From Haloarchaeobius salinus (GTDB lineage: Archaea > Halobacteriota > Halobacteria > Halobacteriales > Natrialbaceae): 64,000 bases of DNA. The notes under the pieces were generated by a model. The model was not told the origin of the DNA. It saw nothing but the letters and a program-made list of their open reading frames with translations, and did no database searches. Below, one piece after another: positions 27,262-36,540 of this stretch (the first letter of the stretch is position 1; every line of letters begins with the position of its first letter). A program made the translations under genes and the position numbers. Where the stretch lies: NCBI RefSeq assembly GCF_024464185.1, contig NZ_JANHAU010000002.1, forward strand, positions 744,001 to 808,000. The letters are read 5' to 3'.

Positions 27262-28626
27262 CTACCGGACCCGCCGCCGGAGGAGCGAGACGACCGCGAA
27301 GCCGGCGACCACCCAGAACGCCGGGTCCGCGGTGCGCATCGTCGGGTCCTCGACCGGTGTGCTCATGGCTCCGACCGCCCCCATGATACTCCCACCGTCG
27401 CCTCCGCCGGATTCGTCGAGGAGCGGGTTGCCAGCGTCGGCGACCTGCTCGTCACCCGTCGCGCCGGCTTCGTCCCCGTTCGCCCCCGAAGCGGGATCGT
27501 TGGCCGGGGCGTCACTGGCCTGCTGTTCCTCGCCGGATGCCCGGCGATCTCCGCCGTCGGAGTCGTCCGAGCCGGAACCGACCGGTTCCTCGCCACTCGC
27601 GCCGTCTTCGGAGCCGCCAGTGCTTGTCTCGTTGTCGGCCACGCTGTCCTCCTCACCATCGCTGGTCTCGTTGCCGGCCACGCCGTCGTTCTCGCCAGTG
27701 CTCGTCTCGTTCCCGGTCATACCGTCGTCGGAGCCACCATCCGTGGATTCGTTGCCAGCGTTCTCGTCGGAGCCGCCGTCACCGTCGTCTCCGCTCTCGC
27801 TGTCGTCGGTGTCTCCGCCGCGGTCGCCGCTATCACTGTCACCGTCACCATCGCTGCTGCTATCTTCGTCACGATCACCGCCGTCGTCGTCGCCACTGTC
27901 GTCGTCGCCACTGTCGTCGCCGCCACTACTGCCGTCGTTACCGCCGCCGTCTCCCCCGCCGTCACCTATCTCCCCACCGTCGCTGCCCTCACCGCCGTCA
28001 CTCCCATCACTGTCGTCACTCCCATCGTCTTCCTCACCGCCGTCACTCCCATCGTCTTCCTCACCGCCGTCACCACCATCGCTGTCGTCACCACCATCAC
28101 CACCATCAGCGCCATCTCCGCCGTCGCCGCCCTCGTCCCCACCGCCGCCACCGCCGCCACCGCCGCCACCGACGGTGACGGTGGTCTGGTTCGTCGCCGT
28201 GTTCCGGTCGGCGTCGCCGACGAACGCCTGGATGGTGACCTCGCCGGTCGACGCGTTCTCGGGGACGGACAGGGTGACCGTCGGCGACACCGACTGGCCG
28301 GCCTCGAGCGACCCCCACGCCCAGCCGACGCCGCGGCCGGCGAACTGCCCACCGTCGTCGCTGTGGCCCGTGACGGACCAGCTCCGGGGGACCTGCGCCT
28401 CGACCTGCACGTTGCTCGCGGCCCCGTCGCCCTCGTTCGTGGCGGTGAACGCGAGCGCGACGGTCCCGCCGGGTTCGACGGACCCGCCCTCGACGGTGAT
28501 GTCGAAGGCGACCGCGGTCTCGTCGCTCGGTCCGTCCGCCTCGTCCGCGCTCGCCAGGGGCGCGAACGGGAGTGTGCACGCGACGGCGACCAGCAGCAGG
28601 GCCGCCACCCGACGTTTATTCAACAT
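27262..28626 (-). CDS. Secreted acidic repeat protein with NEW3/CARDB-like domain and C-terminal anchor
   Basis: A 454-residue protein. Residues 1-27 are a signal peptide (hydrophobic VAALLLVAVACTLPFAPLA, cleavage likely after SADEA). A beta-sandwich of the NEW3/CARDB type spans about 35-150 (VEPGGTVALAFTATNEGDG). From about 152 to 290 a Gly/Asp/Ser low-complexity stretch follows, starting with a run of nine glycines, and from there to about 420 an Asp/Glu/Ser/Thr-rich spacer with several N-glycosylation sequons (NESTD, GNETS repeated, DNETS). A C-terminal hydrophobic helix followed by RRRVR anchors it to the membrane. It is not the PGF-CTERM motif. Likely a cell-surface stalk protein; ligand unknown. 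Confidence 0.8.
   Translation of the reverse strand: MLNKRRVAALLLVAVACTLPFAPLASADEADGPSDETAVAFDITVEGGSVEPGGTVALAFTATNEGDGAASNVQVEAQVPRSWSVTGHSDDGGQFAGRGVGWAWGSLEAGQSVSPTVTLSVPENASTGEVTIQAFVGDADRNTATNQTTVTVGGGGGGGGGGGDEGGDGGDGADGGDGGDDSDGGDGGEEDDGSDGGEEDDGSDDSDGSDGGEGSDGGEIGDGGGDGGGNDGSSGGDDSGDDDSGDDDGGDRDEDSSSDGDGDSDSGDRGGDTDDSESGDDGDGGSDENAGNESTDGGSDDGMTGNETSTGENDGVAGNETSDGEEDSVADNETSTGGSEDGASGEEPVGSGSDDSDGGDRRASGEEQQASDAPANDPASGANGDEAGATGDEQVADAGNPLLDESGGGDGGSIMGAVGAMSTPVEDPTMRTADPAFWVVAGFAVVSLLRRRVR
28017..28070 (-). repeat. Exact 27-bp tandem duplication within the acidic stalk
   Basis: Two identical 27-bp units (28017-28043 and 28044-28070) encode two copies of a nine-residue GGEEDDGSD-type unit. 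They sit inside a wider imperfect Asp/Ser/Gly repeat and show recent slippage in the stalk-coding DNA. Confidence 0.85.
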
Positions 28627-28738
28627 CTGCTGTTCTCAATTTTAACCAATGGTCTGGTTTATATCTTTTCGTCGCGACGGCGTGTCCGCGGCCCTCGCTG
28701 ACGGAAAGGCTTACGGTCGAACTGCCGGTAGAACTGGT

Positions 28739-29263
28739 GTGGAACGCGTCGAGGTCACGACGGTCATCTACGCTCCGCCCGAGCGAGTGTTCGAGTTCCT
28801 CGTTGACTTCCCGGGGTACGCACGCTACTCCGAATACCTGAAGGAGGTACGTCGGGACGGCGACGGCGGTGCCGGGACGCGCTACGAACTCGAGTTCGCC
28901 TGGTGGAAGCTGACCTACACGGCACACTCGGAGGTCACGGCCATCGAGCCGCCGGAGACTATCGAGTGGCGTATCCTCAAGGACATCGACGCCGTCGGCC
29001 AGTGGCGGGTCGACCCGGAGCCCGAATCCGCACCGGAGGGCGAGGAACACGCCTGCCGGGTGCGCTTCCTGGTCAAGTACGACCCGGACTCGGCTCGGGC
29101 GGGCGACATCAGGATACCGCGGTTCGTCTCCATCTCGTGGGTCATCGACAAGGTGAAACCGAAGATCCGCAGCGAGGCGAAGCGCATCGTCGAGCGGGTC
29201 GTCAGGGACGTCGAGGGTCGCCGTCGCGACGTCGACGTGACCATCGACACCAGCTCGGACTGA
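28739..29263 (+). CDS. SRPBCC / START-like lipid-binding protein (COQ10-type)
   Basis: A 174-residue protein beginning VERVEVTTVIYAPPERVFEF, the typical START/SRPBCC N-terminus with a helix after the first strand, and FPGYARYSEYLKEV. The C-terminal long helix (IRSEAKRIVERVVRD) closes the cavity. The COQ10/polyketide-cyclase relatives bind quinones or other hydrophobic ligands; ligand here is unknown. The GTG at 28739 is chosen because it starts directly at the fold and lies about 27 bp from a CTTACGG TATA-like element; a longer frame from 28649 adds 30 non-homologous residues. Confidence 0.8.
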   Translation: MERVEVTTVIYAPPERVFEFLVDFPGYARYSEYLKEVRRDGDGGAGTRYELEFAWWKLTYTAHSEVTAIEPPETIEWRILKDIDAVGQWRVDPEPESAPEGEEHACRVRFLVKYDPDSARAGDIRIPRFVSISWVIDKVKPKIRSEAKRIVERVVRDVEGRRRDVDVTIDTSSD

Positions 29264-29320
29264 AACCCGAACCCTCTTGTCACCCCCAGCGGTAGACGCG
29301 TCCAACTGGACTGAGGTCGG

Positions 29321-30658
29321 ATGTACGTTATCGTAATCGGAGCCGGCGAGGTCGGAAGCAACATCGCGGCGAGCCTGGCCGACTCCCACGAGGTGGTCCT
29401 CGTCGACCGAGACGGGGACGTGGTGGACTCGCTCACGTACGAACTCGACGTACTCCCGATGCAGGGCGACGGCACCTCCCTGGACACACTGGAGGAGGCC
29501 GGGATCACCGAGGCGGACATGGTCATCGCCTGCACGGACGTCGACGAGACCAACATCGTCGCCTGTGCGACCGCCAAGACAGTCAGCGACGCGTTCACCA
29601 TCGCCCGGGTGAAGCGCACGGAGTTCCTCGACACCTGGAGTGGGACCGAGGGCGCGTTCGGCGTGGACTTCATGGTCTGTACGGACCTGCTGACCGCCCA
29701 GACCATCGTCCGCATCGCCGGGCTGCCCGGTGCGCGCGACGTCGACTCCTTCGCCAACGGCTGTGTCAGCATGGCGGAGTTCGAGGTGACTGCGGATTCG
29801 CCCATCGCGGACGAGACCGTCGCCGACGCCGACCGCTTCGAGTCGCTCACCTTCGCAGCTATCATCCGGAACGGTGACGTGACCATCCCCCGCGGCGACT
29901 CCATCATCGAGGTCGGTGACAAGGTCATCGTCATCGGGAGCCCCGAGAGCGTCCGCCAGTTCGCCCGGTCGGTCACCCCGACCCACGACCTCGGTGAACT
30001 GGAGGACGTCTACATCGTCGGCGGGAGCGAGATCGGCTTCCAGACCGCCCGGCTGTTCGAGGAACGCGGCCTCACGCCACACCTCATCGAGCAGGACCCG
30101 GACCGGGCACGCGACCTCGCCGAGCGGCTGCCCGGGAGCATCGTCTTCGAGAACGACGCGACCGACGTGGAGTTCCTCGACCAGGAGAACGTCGACGAGG
30201 CCGACCTCGTCGTCACCACGCTCGAGTCCGACGAGAAGAACCTCCTCGTCTCGCTGCTGGCCAAGCGCGTCGGCGCGGCCCGTACGGTCACGGTCGTCGA
30301 GAACGGCCGCTACGTCGACCTGTTCGAGACCGTCGGCGTCGACGTCGCGGTCAACCCGCGCGAGGTGACCGCCGAGGAGATCACCCGGTTCACCCGCGAG
30401 GAACACACCGAGAACATCGCCATCATCGAATCCGACCGCGCGGAGGTGCTGGAGATCGAGATCGACGCCGAGAGCATCCTCGCGAACCGGACCATCGCCG
30501 ACGCCGCGGCGGACCTCCCGGAGGGAGTCGTCATCGGCGCGGTGACGCGTGACGAACAGTTCATCACGCCCCGTGGCGACACGGTCGTCGAGGTCGGCGA
30601 CCACGCGGTCGTGTTCGTTGACACGAACGTGCTCGACGACGTCGCGAGTCGACTATGA
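29321..30658 (+). CDS. trkA: Trk K+ uptake regulatory protein TrkA (two RCK modules)
   Basis: A 445-residue cytosolic protein with two RCK_N Rossmann folds: YVIVIGAGEVGSNIAASLAD (residues 2-21) and VYIVGGSEIGFQTARLFEE (about 227-245), each followed by an RCK_C domain. It forms the ring under TrkH and gates K+ uptake in response to nucleotides; the typical NAD-binding acidic residue after strand 2 (VLVDRD) is present. It overlaps trkH by four bases. A GAGGT-type ribosome-binding sequence precedes the ATG, so this mRNA probably has a leader. Confidence 0.95.
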   Translation: MYVIVIGAGEVGSNIAASLADSHEVVLVDRDGDVVDSLTYELDVLPMQGDGTSLDTLEEAGITEADMVIACTDVDETNIVACATAKTVSDAFTIARVKRTEFLDTWSGTEGAFGVDFMVCTDLLTAQTIVRIAGLPGARDVDSFANGCVSMAEFEVTADSPIADETVADADRFESLTFAAIIRNGDVTIPRGDSIIEVGDKVIVIGSPESVRQFARSVTPTHDLGELEDVYIVGGSEIGFQTARLFEERGLTPHLIEQDPDRARDLAERLPGSIVFENDATDVEFLDQENVDEADLVVTTLESDEKNLLVSLLAKRVGAARTVTVVENGRYVDLFETVGVDVAVNPREVTAEEITRFTREEHTENIAIIESDRAEVLEIEIDAESILANRTIADAAADLPEGVVIGAVTRDEQFITPRGDTVVEVGDHAVVFVDTNVLDDVASRL

Positions 30659-32286
30659 AGCTGCGGGTTGACTGGCGGGCGAGTCTCAGCCTCGTCGGCA
30701 CCGTCCTCAAGTACCTCGCCGTCACGACCGTCGTCCCCATCGTCACCGGCCTCGTCTACGGCGACGCGTTCGTCCCGTACATCCTCCCGTTCTTCGTGAC
30801 CGCCGTGCTCGCCGTCGGCATCGGCACGTCGATGGAGCGGCTCGACCCGGACCCGGACCTCGGGGCTCGCGAGGGCCTGCTCATGGTGTCGCTCACCTGG
30901 ATGGCCGTCTCCATCGTCGGCGTCGTCCCCTACGTCCTCGAGGGACTCACCTACCAGAACGGCGGGTTCGTCTACCTCATCGACTCGACGCTGCACCACC
31001 CCGAGAACGCCCTCTTCGAGTCGATGAGCGGCTTCACGACGACCGGGGCGACCGTGATGGGGACCATCGACCCCACCTACCACTCCCGCGGGTTGATGCT
31101 CTGGCGGCAGATGACCCAGTGGCTCGGCGGCATGGGTATCGTCGTCCTCGCGGTCGCCATCCTCCCCGAACTCTCCGTCGGCGGCGCACAGCTGATGGAC
31201 GCGGAGGCTCCCGGCCCCGGAATCGAGAAGCTGACCCCCCGTATCGCCGAGACGGCGCGGGCGCTGTGGGTCATCTACGCCGGCATCACGCTCGTCGAGA
31301 TACTCCTCCTCTACGGCCTCAACCAGGCCGGAATGGCCCCGAACATGACCCCGTACAACACCATCTCCCACGGGTTCACGACGATGTCGACCGGCGGCTT
31401 CTCACCGGAGGCACGCAGTATCGAGGCGTTCAGCGCGGCAGTCCAGTGGCTCATCGTGCCGTTCATGGTCGCCGCCGGCACGAGCTTCCCGCTGTTCTGG
31501 CACGTCTCGAAGGGGAAGTTCGGGAAGCTCCGGACGGACCCCGAGTTCCGCTTCTACACCGGTGTGATGGGGGCGCTGTCGGCGCTCGTCGCCGGCTTCC
31601 TCTTCGTCGACGTGGGGCTGACCGACGCGGCGACCGACGCGACCCGTGCGGCATACGAGGGCGTCGGCGCGGACGCGATCGCCCACACGTTCCCCATCGC
31701 CGGAGACGTCGAGGGGTCGCTCCGGCAGGCGACGTTCCAGGCCGTCTCGCTCACGACCTCGACGGGCTACGCGACGATGGACTTCAACACGTGGTCCGGG
31801 CCCGCGAAGTACGCGCTCGTCTTCGCCATGTTCATCGGCGGCTCCGCCGGCTCGACCGGCGGTGGCATCAAGGTCGTCCGCTGGCTTGTCATCCTGAAGT
31901 CGCTCCGCCGGGAACTGTTCGGCACCGTCCACCCCTCGGCGGTCAAGCCGGTCCGCCTCGGTGGCCGGGCGCTCGACGAGCGCGCGATTCGGGGCATCTA
32001 CGGCTTCACGCTGCTGTACATAGTCATCTTCTTCGTCGGGGCACTGGTACTCGCCGCCGACGCCGCGTTCTTCGGGACGACGAAACTGACCGTCATCGAG
32101 GCGATGACCGCGAGTGCCGCGACCATCGGGAACATCGGTCCGGGGCTCGGGATGGTAGGCCCGATGGGGAGCTACATCGACTTCACGGCACAGTCGAAGC
32201 TGTTCATGGTCGGGCTGATGTGGGTCGGCCGGCTGGAGATCTTCCCCGTCCTCGTCCTGCTGACGCGGGCGTACTGGCAGTCCTGA
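30655..32286 (+). CDS. trkH: Trk K+ uptake channel protein TrkH, copy 1
   Basis: A 543-residue membrane protein with four M1-P-M2 repeats. The selectivity-filter glycines are visible in FTTTGAT (repeat 1), TTMSTGGFS (2), TTSTGYATM (3) and TIGNIGPG (4). Together with the two-RCK TrkA encoded just upstream it imports K+, the main compatible cation of haloarchaea. Translation is coupled to trkA. Confidence 0.95.
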   Translation: MKLRVDWRASLSLVGTVLKYLAVTTVVPIVTGLVYGDAFVPYILPFFVTAVLAVGIGTSMERLDPDPDLGAREGLLMVSLTWMAVSIVGVVPYVLEGLTYQNGGFVYLIDSTLHHPENALFESMSGFTTTGATVMGTIDPTYHSRGLMLWRQMTQWLGGMGIVVLAVAILPELSVGGAQLMDAEAPGPGIEKLTPRIAETARALWVIYAGITLVEILLLYGLNQAGMAPNMTPYNTISHGFTTMSTGGFSPEARSIEAFSAAVQWLIVPFMVAAGTSFPLFWHVSKGKFGKLRTDPEFRFYTGVMGALSALVAGFLFVDVGLTDAATDATRAAYEGVGADAIAHTFPIAGDVEGSLRQATFQAVSLTTSTGYATMDFNTWSGPAKYALVFAMFIGGSAGSTGGGIKVVRWLVILKSLRRELFGTVHPSAVKPVRLGGRALDERAIRGIYGFTLLYIVIFFVGALVLAADAAFFGTTKLTVIEAMTASAATIGNIGPGLGMVGPMGSYIDFTAQSKLFMVGLMWVGRLEIFPVLVLLTRAYWQS

Positions 32287-32409
32287 CGGACGCGAGGGTT
32301 CAAGTACCAGGACGCGCCCAACGGCGGCGTGCCCTGACGAACCGCCGTCCGTCGGCTCCGCGGGAGCGTGGCACACCGACGGACGGACCCTTGTGCCGCC
32401 TGTTCGCCC

Positions 32410-34074
32410 CTACGGGTTCAGCCCCTTCAGCGCCGACCGGAGGAGCACCAGCACGGGAATTATCTCCAGTCGACCGACCCACATGTTGAACAGGAACAGC
32501 GTCTCGGCGACGGCGGGCATCTCCGGCCCCGTGATGCCCGTCGAGAGGCCGACGTTGCCCTGCGCGCTGGCCACCTCGAACAGCGCGTCGGCGTAGCTGA
32601 AGTCGGGACCGGTCACGTTCACCAGCACGAGGCTCGACACCAGCAGGAGGATGACCCAGAGCAGGCTGACGATGGCCGCCTCGGCGAACTCCCGGTTCAT
32701 CGCGTCCTCGTCGAGCCGCCGGTCGCCGATGACCGCCGTGACGACCGCGCTCTGTGGCAGGAACACCCGCGAGAACTGCCACTGGATCCCCTTCGAGACG
32801 GTGTAGCCCCGGATTATCTTGATGCCGCCGACGGTCGAGCCGGCGGCACCGCCGATGGTCATGCCCATGGAGAGCACCAGCTTCCCCCCGTCGGACCACT
32901 GGCCGATGGGTGAGGACTGGAAGCCGGTGGCGCTCAGCGCGCTCACCCACTGGAACGTCCCGTCCCGAATGGCGTCGAGTTCGGCCGTCGAGAGCATCGG
33001 GACCGGTGAGGGGACGGTCGCGCCGTAGCCTCCCGGTACGAGGCCGACGAGGAGGTTCTGTGCGGAGAGGACGACGATTCCTGCCGCGAACAGCAGGAAC
33101 AGCCAGCGCGTCTGGACGTCCTCGTACAGCTCCGACCACGCGCCGTTCGACAGCACCGCGTAGTGGATGGGGAAGGCGATCGCGCCGAGTGCCATCACCG
33201 GCAGCAGGACCGTCTCGACCAGCGGCGAGTTGTACGACTCAATCGAGTTGTCCGTCACGGAGAACCCGCCCGTCGACAGTCCGGTCATCGCGTGGTTGAG
33301 CGCCTGCCAGAACGTCTCGAACAGCGGCAGGTCCTGGGTCCACCAGAGTGCGAAGAAGAGGACGCCGATGGAGAGCAACGTGTAGCCGACGAAGATCTTC
33401 CAGACGGTCCGGACCGTCGAGACGACCGACGGATGGATCTTCTCCTCGCGGGCCTCGGAGCGATAGAGCGCGTAGCTCCCGCTCCCGGGCCGCGAGAGGA
33501 TGGTGACGGTGAGGACGATGACGCCGACGCCGCCGACGTACTGGATGAGCGAGCGCCACCACTGTACCGACCGCGGGAGCGACGGCTCGTGGGCGGCCAT
33601 CGTGAGCCCGCTCCCCGTCCACCCGCTCATCGACTCGAACATGGCGTGCAGCGGGTTCCGGAAGTAGAGCAGGCTGGACCGGCTCGTCGCGCCAGCGACG
33701 GTGACAGGGTCCCAGCTCGCTCCCGCCGGTACGTAGCCGGCCATCGTCGCGACCGGCGTCAGCCAGGCGACGAAGAAGAACGCCAGCCCGCCGAAGATGG
33801 CGGTCGCGAACCAGCCGCTGGCCGCGATGACCATCCCGTGTTTCATCTTCGGGTCGGGTGCGTCCGCGAACAGCCGACGACACCCCTCGCCGACGCCGGC
33901 AGCGACGCCGCCGGCCAGCAGGAACCCCAGTGCGGGCGCGAACTCGCCGAACAGGAGGGCGACGACCACCGTCAGCGACAGCAGTCCCGCCTGCATCAAC
34001 AGTAGGGTCCCCACGTCGCGGAGGATGACGGCGAGGTCGGCGGGGACACCCGCGATTCGTTGGTTCCGGGGCAT
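32410..34074 (-). CDS. Trk K+ uptake channel protein TrkH, copy 2
   Basis: A 554-residue paralogue of the facing TrkH. Filter segments read SGWTGSGLTM, TGLSTGGFSV, LSATGFQSSP and SAQGNVGLST, so every repeat keeps its glycine, but the sequences differ from copy 1. It is convergent with copy 1 (123 bp between stops) and its start abuts the stop of a single-RCK TrkA upstream, so it forms its own channel-regulator pair. Differences suggest different affinity or regulation. Confidence 0.93.
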   Translation of the reverse strand: MPRNQRIAGVPADLAVILRDVGTLLLMQAGLLSLTVVVALLFGEFAPALGFLLAGGVAAGVGEGCRRLFADAPDPKMKHGMVIAASGWFATAIFGGLAFFFVAWLTPVATMAGYVPAGASWDPVTVAGATSRSSLLYFRNPLHAMFESMSGWTGSGLTMAAHEPSLPRSVQWWRSLIQYVGGVGVIVLTVTILSRPGSGSYALYRSEAREEKIHPSVVSTVRTVWKIFVGYTLLSIGVLFFALWWTQDLPLFETFWQALNHAMTGLSTGGFSVTDNSIESYNSPLVETVLLPVMALGAIAFPIHYAVLSNGAWSELYEDVQTRWLFLLFAAGIVVLSAQNLLVGLVPGGYGATVPSPVPMLSTAELDAIRDGTFQWVSALSATGFQSSPIGQWSDGGKLVLSMGMTIGGAAGSTVGGIKIIRGYTVSKGIQWQFSRVFLPQSAVVTAVIGDRRLDEDAMNREFAEAAIVSLLWVILLLVSSLVLVNVTGPDFSYADALFEVASAQGNVGLSTGITGPEMPAVAETLFLFNMWVGRLEIIPVLVLLRSALKGLNP

Positions 34075-34770
34075 CTACTCCAGCTCGTGGTCCTCGAAGT
34101 GTCCGAACACGTCCGTCACACCGGGGGTCGCGCCCTCGGCGGCGTAGACGGTCAGCAGGTCGCCGGCCTCGATACGGGTGTTCCCCCGTGGCGTTATCGG
34201 CGTGCCGTCAGTGTCGCCGTTGCGCTCGATGGCGACGATGAGGACGTCCTCGTCCAGCAGCCCCTGTTCGTTCGCCTCCTGGAGCGTCACGCCGGCGACG
34301 GGTGCGCGTGCGTCGACCGTGATCTCGAACACCTCGGCAGTGTCGCCAACCTTCATGTAGTCCTTGATGGAGGGTCGCTTCACCGCGCGGTAGAGGTACT
34401 CCGCGATGAGGCTCTGGGGGTTCTCCATCGTCGAGATGCCGATGCGCTCGAACAGCTTCATGTGTTCGGGGTTGTGAACGACGCTGACGATGGCGGGGAC
34501 GTCGTGCTCCATCGCGAGCAGCGAGACCATGATGTTCGTCGCGTCCTGGTCGGTCGTCGAGATGAGGGCGTCCGCGCGGGCGATGCCGGCCTCCTCTAGC
34601 GTCTCGGAGACGGTCGCGTCGGCGTTGAGGACGAGGCAGTCGTAGCGTGTCGCAGCAGCCTCGGCCTTCTCGGGGTTCCGTTCGACCACGACGACCTCGT
34701 TCCGGTCACCCGTGGCGATTTCGATGAGCGGGGTCCCGATGTTCCCCGCGCCGACGATGATGACGTACAT
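34075..34770 (-). CDS. TrkA-type K+ regulatory protein, single RCK
   Basis: A 231-residue protein with one RCK_N domain (MYVIIVGAGNIGTPLIEIAT) and one RCK_C domain from about 150 to 215 (VFEITVDARAPVAGVTL). It is half the size of the TrkA at 29.3 kb and should assemble as an octameric ring like KtrA-type regulators. It is immediately upstream of TrkH copy 2 with no gap, so the two form one operon. Confidence 0.92.
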   Translation of the reverse strand: MYVIIVGAGNIGTPLIEIATGDRNEVVVVERNPEKAEAAATRYDCLVLNADATVSETLEEAGIARADALISTTDQDATNIMVSLLAMEHDVPAIVSVVHNPEHMKLFERIGISTMENPQSLIAEYLYRAVKRPSIKDYMKVGDTAEVFEITVDARAPVAGVTLQEANEQGLLDEDVLIVAIERNGDTDGTPITPRGNTRIEAGDLLTVYAAEGATPGVTDVFGHFEDHELE

Positions 34771-34816
34771 GCCTGCCCGCTTCCCACGGGACGAAAGAAA
34801 AGCTACCGTTCGGTCG

Positions 34817-35377
34817 CTACTGCGGGGTCTCGTAGTCGCCGCCGTACCGGAGGAACAGGTACGCGAGCGAGAGCGTCGTCAGCATGGCCGCGACGGTACC
34901 GACGGCGAGCGACATCGCGCTGTCGGGCAACGTCGGACCGCCGCCGCCGCTGGACGGCGGGGAACCGGTCTCGTTGACGATGATGGTACCGACCATACCG
35001 AGTCCGGCGTGGGGCGTGCACTCGTACTCGTAGGTGCCCATCGTCTCGAACGTGTGTTCGTACGTGAATCCGGTGTTCTCCGTGGGCTGGTGGCCCTCCC
35101 AGGTCGCGCCATCCGGAACCGACGTGGGGGCGATGTTGTGGTTGTCCGACTGCCAGTTGAACGTCACCGTCGTCCCCGGTGCGATGTAGAGTGGCTCCTC
35201 CGTACCGGGTGTGTACACGTAGTCGCCGTCCGGGCCGACCGCGACGGTCGCGCTGCCGCCGCCGCCACCGCCTTCGCCCTCCTGTGCGGTCGCGACGCCT
35301 GCGGACGCGGCGGCGGCCGTCGCGCCGGCCGCTCCCTGCAGGAATCGCCGACGCGAGACCGGTGTGTCTGAGTTCAT
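34817..35377 (-). CDS. Halocyanin-type blue copper protein, membrane anchored (copy outside bc cluster)
   Basis: A 186-residue protein. A twin-arginine signal (SRRRFLQGAAGATAAAA) leads to export in folded form. A plastocyanin-like domain spans about 42-135; copper ligands are His in SDNHNI, Cys and His in ECTPHAGLGM and the terminal Met of that loop. A proline/glycine linker and one C-terminal helix (about 152-174) anchor it. It should carry electrons at the outer face of the membrane. It is very similar to the halocyanin at 46.1 kb in the bc cluster. It stands alone, between the second Trk operon and an M42 peptidase. Confidence 0.92.
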   Translation of the reverse strand: MNSDTPVSRRRFLQGAAGATAAAASAGVATAQEGEGGGGGGSATVAVGPDGDYVYTPGTEEPLYIAPGTTVTFNWQSDNHNIAPTSVPDGATWEGHQPTENTGFTYEHTFETMGTYEYECTPHAGLGMVGTIIVNETGSPPSSGGGGPTLPDSAMSLAVGTVAAMLTTLSLAYLFLRYGGDYETPQ

Positions 35378-35421
35378 GAGCGGAGGTTAGGGACGCCCCG
35401 TACTGAATTCTTCGATACGGG

Positions 35422-36468
35422 TCACAGCGTGTAGTCGTGGGTACCGTCCTCGCTCGCGAGGAACGCGGCGGTGAGGTCGATGGCACCGGCGATGTCGTCG
35501 GCGTGGGCGACCTCGGTCGGCGTGTGGAGGTACCGCGTCGGGATGGAGACCGCACCGACCGGCACCGACCCGTGTGCGCGCTGGAGGCCGCCGGTGTCGG
35601 TGCCGCCCGCGGGGAGCACCTCGAACTGGTGGTCGATGCCTTCGCCCTCGGCCACCTCGCGCAGGCGACGGTGGACCTTCCGGTTCGTGATGACCGATGA
35701 GTCCTTGAGCTTGATCGCCGCGCCCGCGCCGAGGTCGGTCACGTGGTCGTACTCGTCGAAGTCGCTGAGGTCGTTCGCGACGGTGGTGTCGAGCGCCAGC
35801 GCGAGGTCGGGGTCGAGGTCGACGCCGATCGTCTGTGCGCCCCGGAGGCCGACCTCCTCCTGGACGGTGGCGACGAAGTGGATGGTCGCGGCGGGGTCGT
35901 CGACGCGCCGGGCGAGCTCCAGCAGCGCGAACACGGAGACGCGGTTGTCGATGGACTTGCCGGAGATGCAGCCCCCGAGCGGTTCGGTCCGCTGGTCCAT
36001 GGTGACCAGGTCGCCGACGTCGACGCGCTCTTCGACCTCCGCTTTCGGGAGTCCCACGTCGACGCGTACGTCGTGGACCTCGCGCTCGTCGTCGTCGCTG
36101 CCGCCGGTGTGGGGCGGGACGGAGCCGATGACGCCGGGGAGCTTCCCCTGCTCGGTCTGGACGACGACGCGCTGGGCACGGAGCACCTCGGGGTCCCAGC
36201 CGCCGAGCGCGTCGATGGCGACGAAGCCCTTCTCGTCGATGCGGCGCACCATGAAGCCGATCTCGTCCATGTGGGCGGCGACGACGACCTCGTGGTCGGC
36301 CTCGCCCTCGACGGTGCCGACGACGTTGCCCATCGCGTCGCTCTCTACGTGGTCGACCTCGTCTTCGAGTTCGCGCCGGACGATGTCGCGGACGTTGCCC
36401 TCGTAGCCGGGTGGGCCGTGGGTCTCGGTGAGTTCGGCGAGGAGGTCGTAGTCGAAGTCGTAGTCCAT
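35422..36468 (-). CDS. M42 family metallo-aminopeptidase
   Basis: A 348-residue cytosolic peptidase of the TET/endoglucanase M42 family. Metal ligands and catalytic residues can be placed: His in AAHMDEIGF, Asp in SIDNRVSVF, Glu-Glu in VQEEVGLRG, Asp in LALDTTVAN, His in RYLHTPTE. TET aminopeptidases form dodecamers that trim peptides left by the proteasome. Transcribed alone. Confidence 0.95.
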   Translation of the reverse strand: MDYDFDYDLLAELTETHGPPGYEGNVRDIVRRELEDEVDHVESDAMGNVVGTVEGEADHEVVVAAHMDEIGFMVRRIDEKGFVAIDALGGWDPEVLRAQRVVVQTEQGKLPGVIGSVPPHTGGSDDDEREVHDVRVDVGLPKAEVEERVDVGDLVTMDQRTEPLGGCISGKSIDNRVSVFALLELARRVDDPAATIHFVATVQEEVGLRGAQTIGVDLDPDLALALDTTVANDLSDFDEYDHVTDLGAGAAIKLKDSSVITNRKVHRRLREVAEGEGIDHQFEVLPAGGTDTGGLQRAHGSVPVGAVSIPTRYLHTPTEVAHADDIAGAIDLTAAFLASEDGTHDYTL

Positions 36469-36540
36469 GCCACGGACTCACGGTCGCGCGGACAAAAGCG
36501 AGTCGGAAGCGGTCGCGGGCGTCGGTATCGCCCGGCCGAC

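Noticed and set aside
27700-28170. Repetitive DNA that could be taken for a CRISPR or minisatellite
   Set aside because: It is coding repeat DNA (Asp/Ser/Gly codons) inside a secreted protein gene; units are irregular and there are no spacers.
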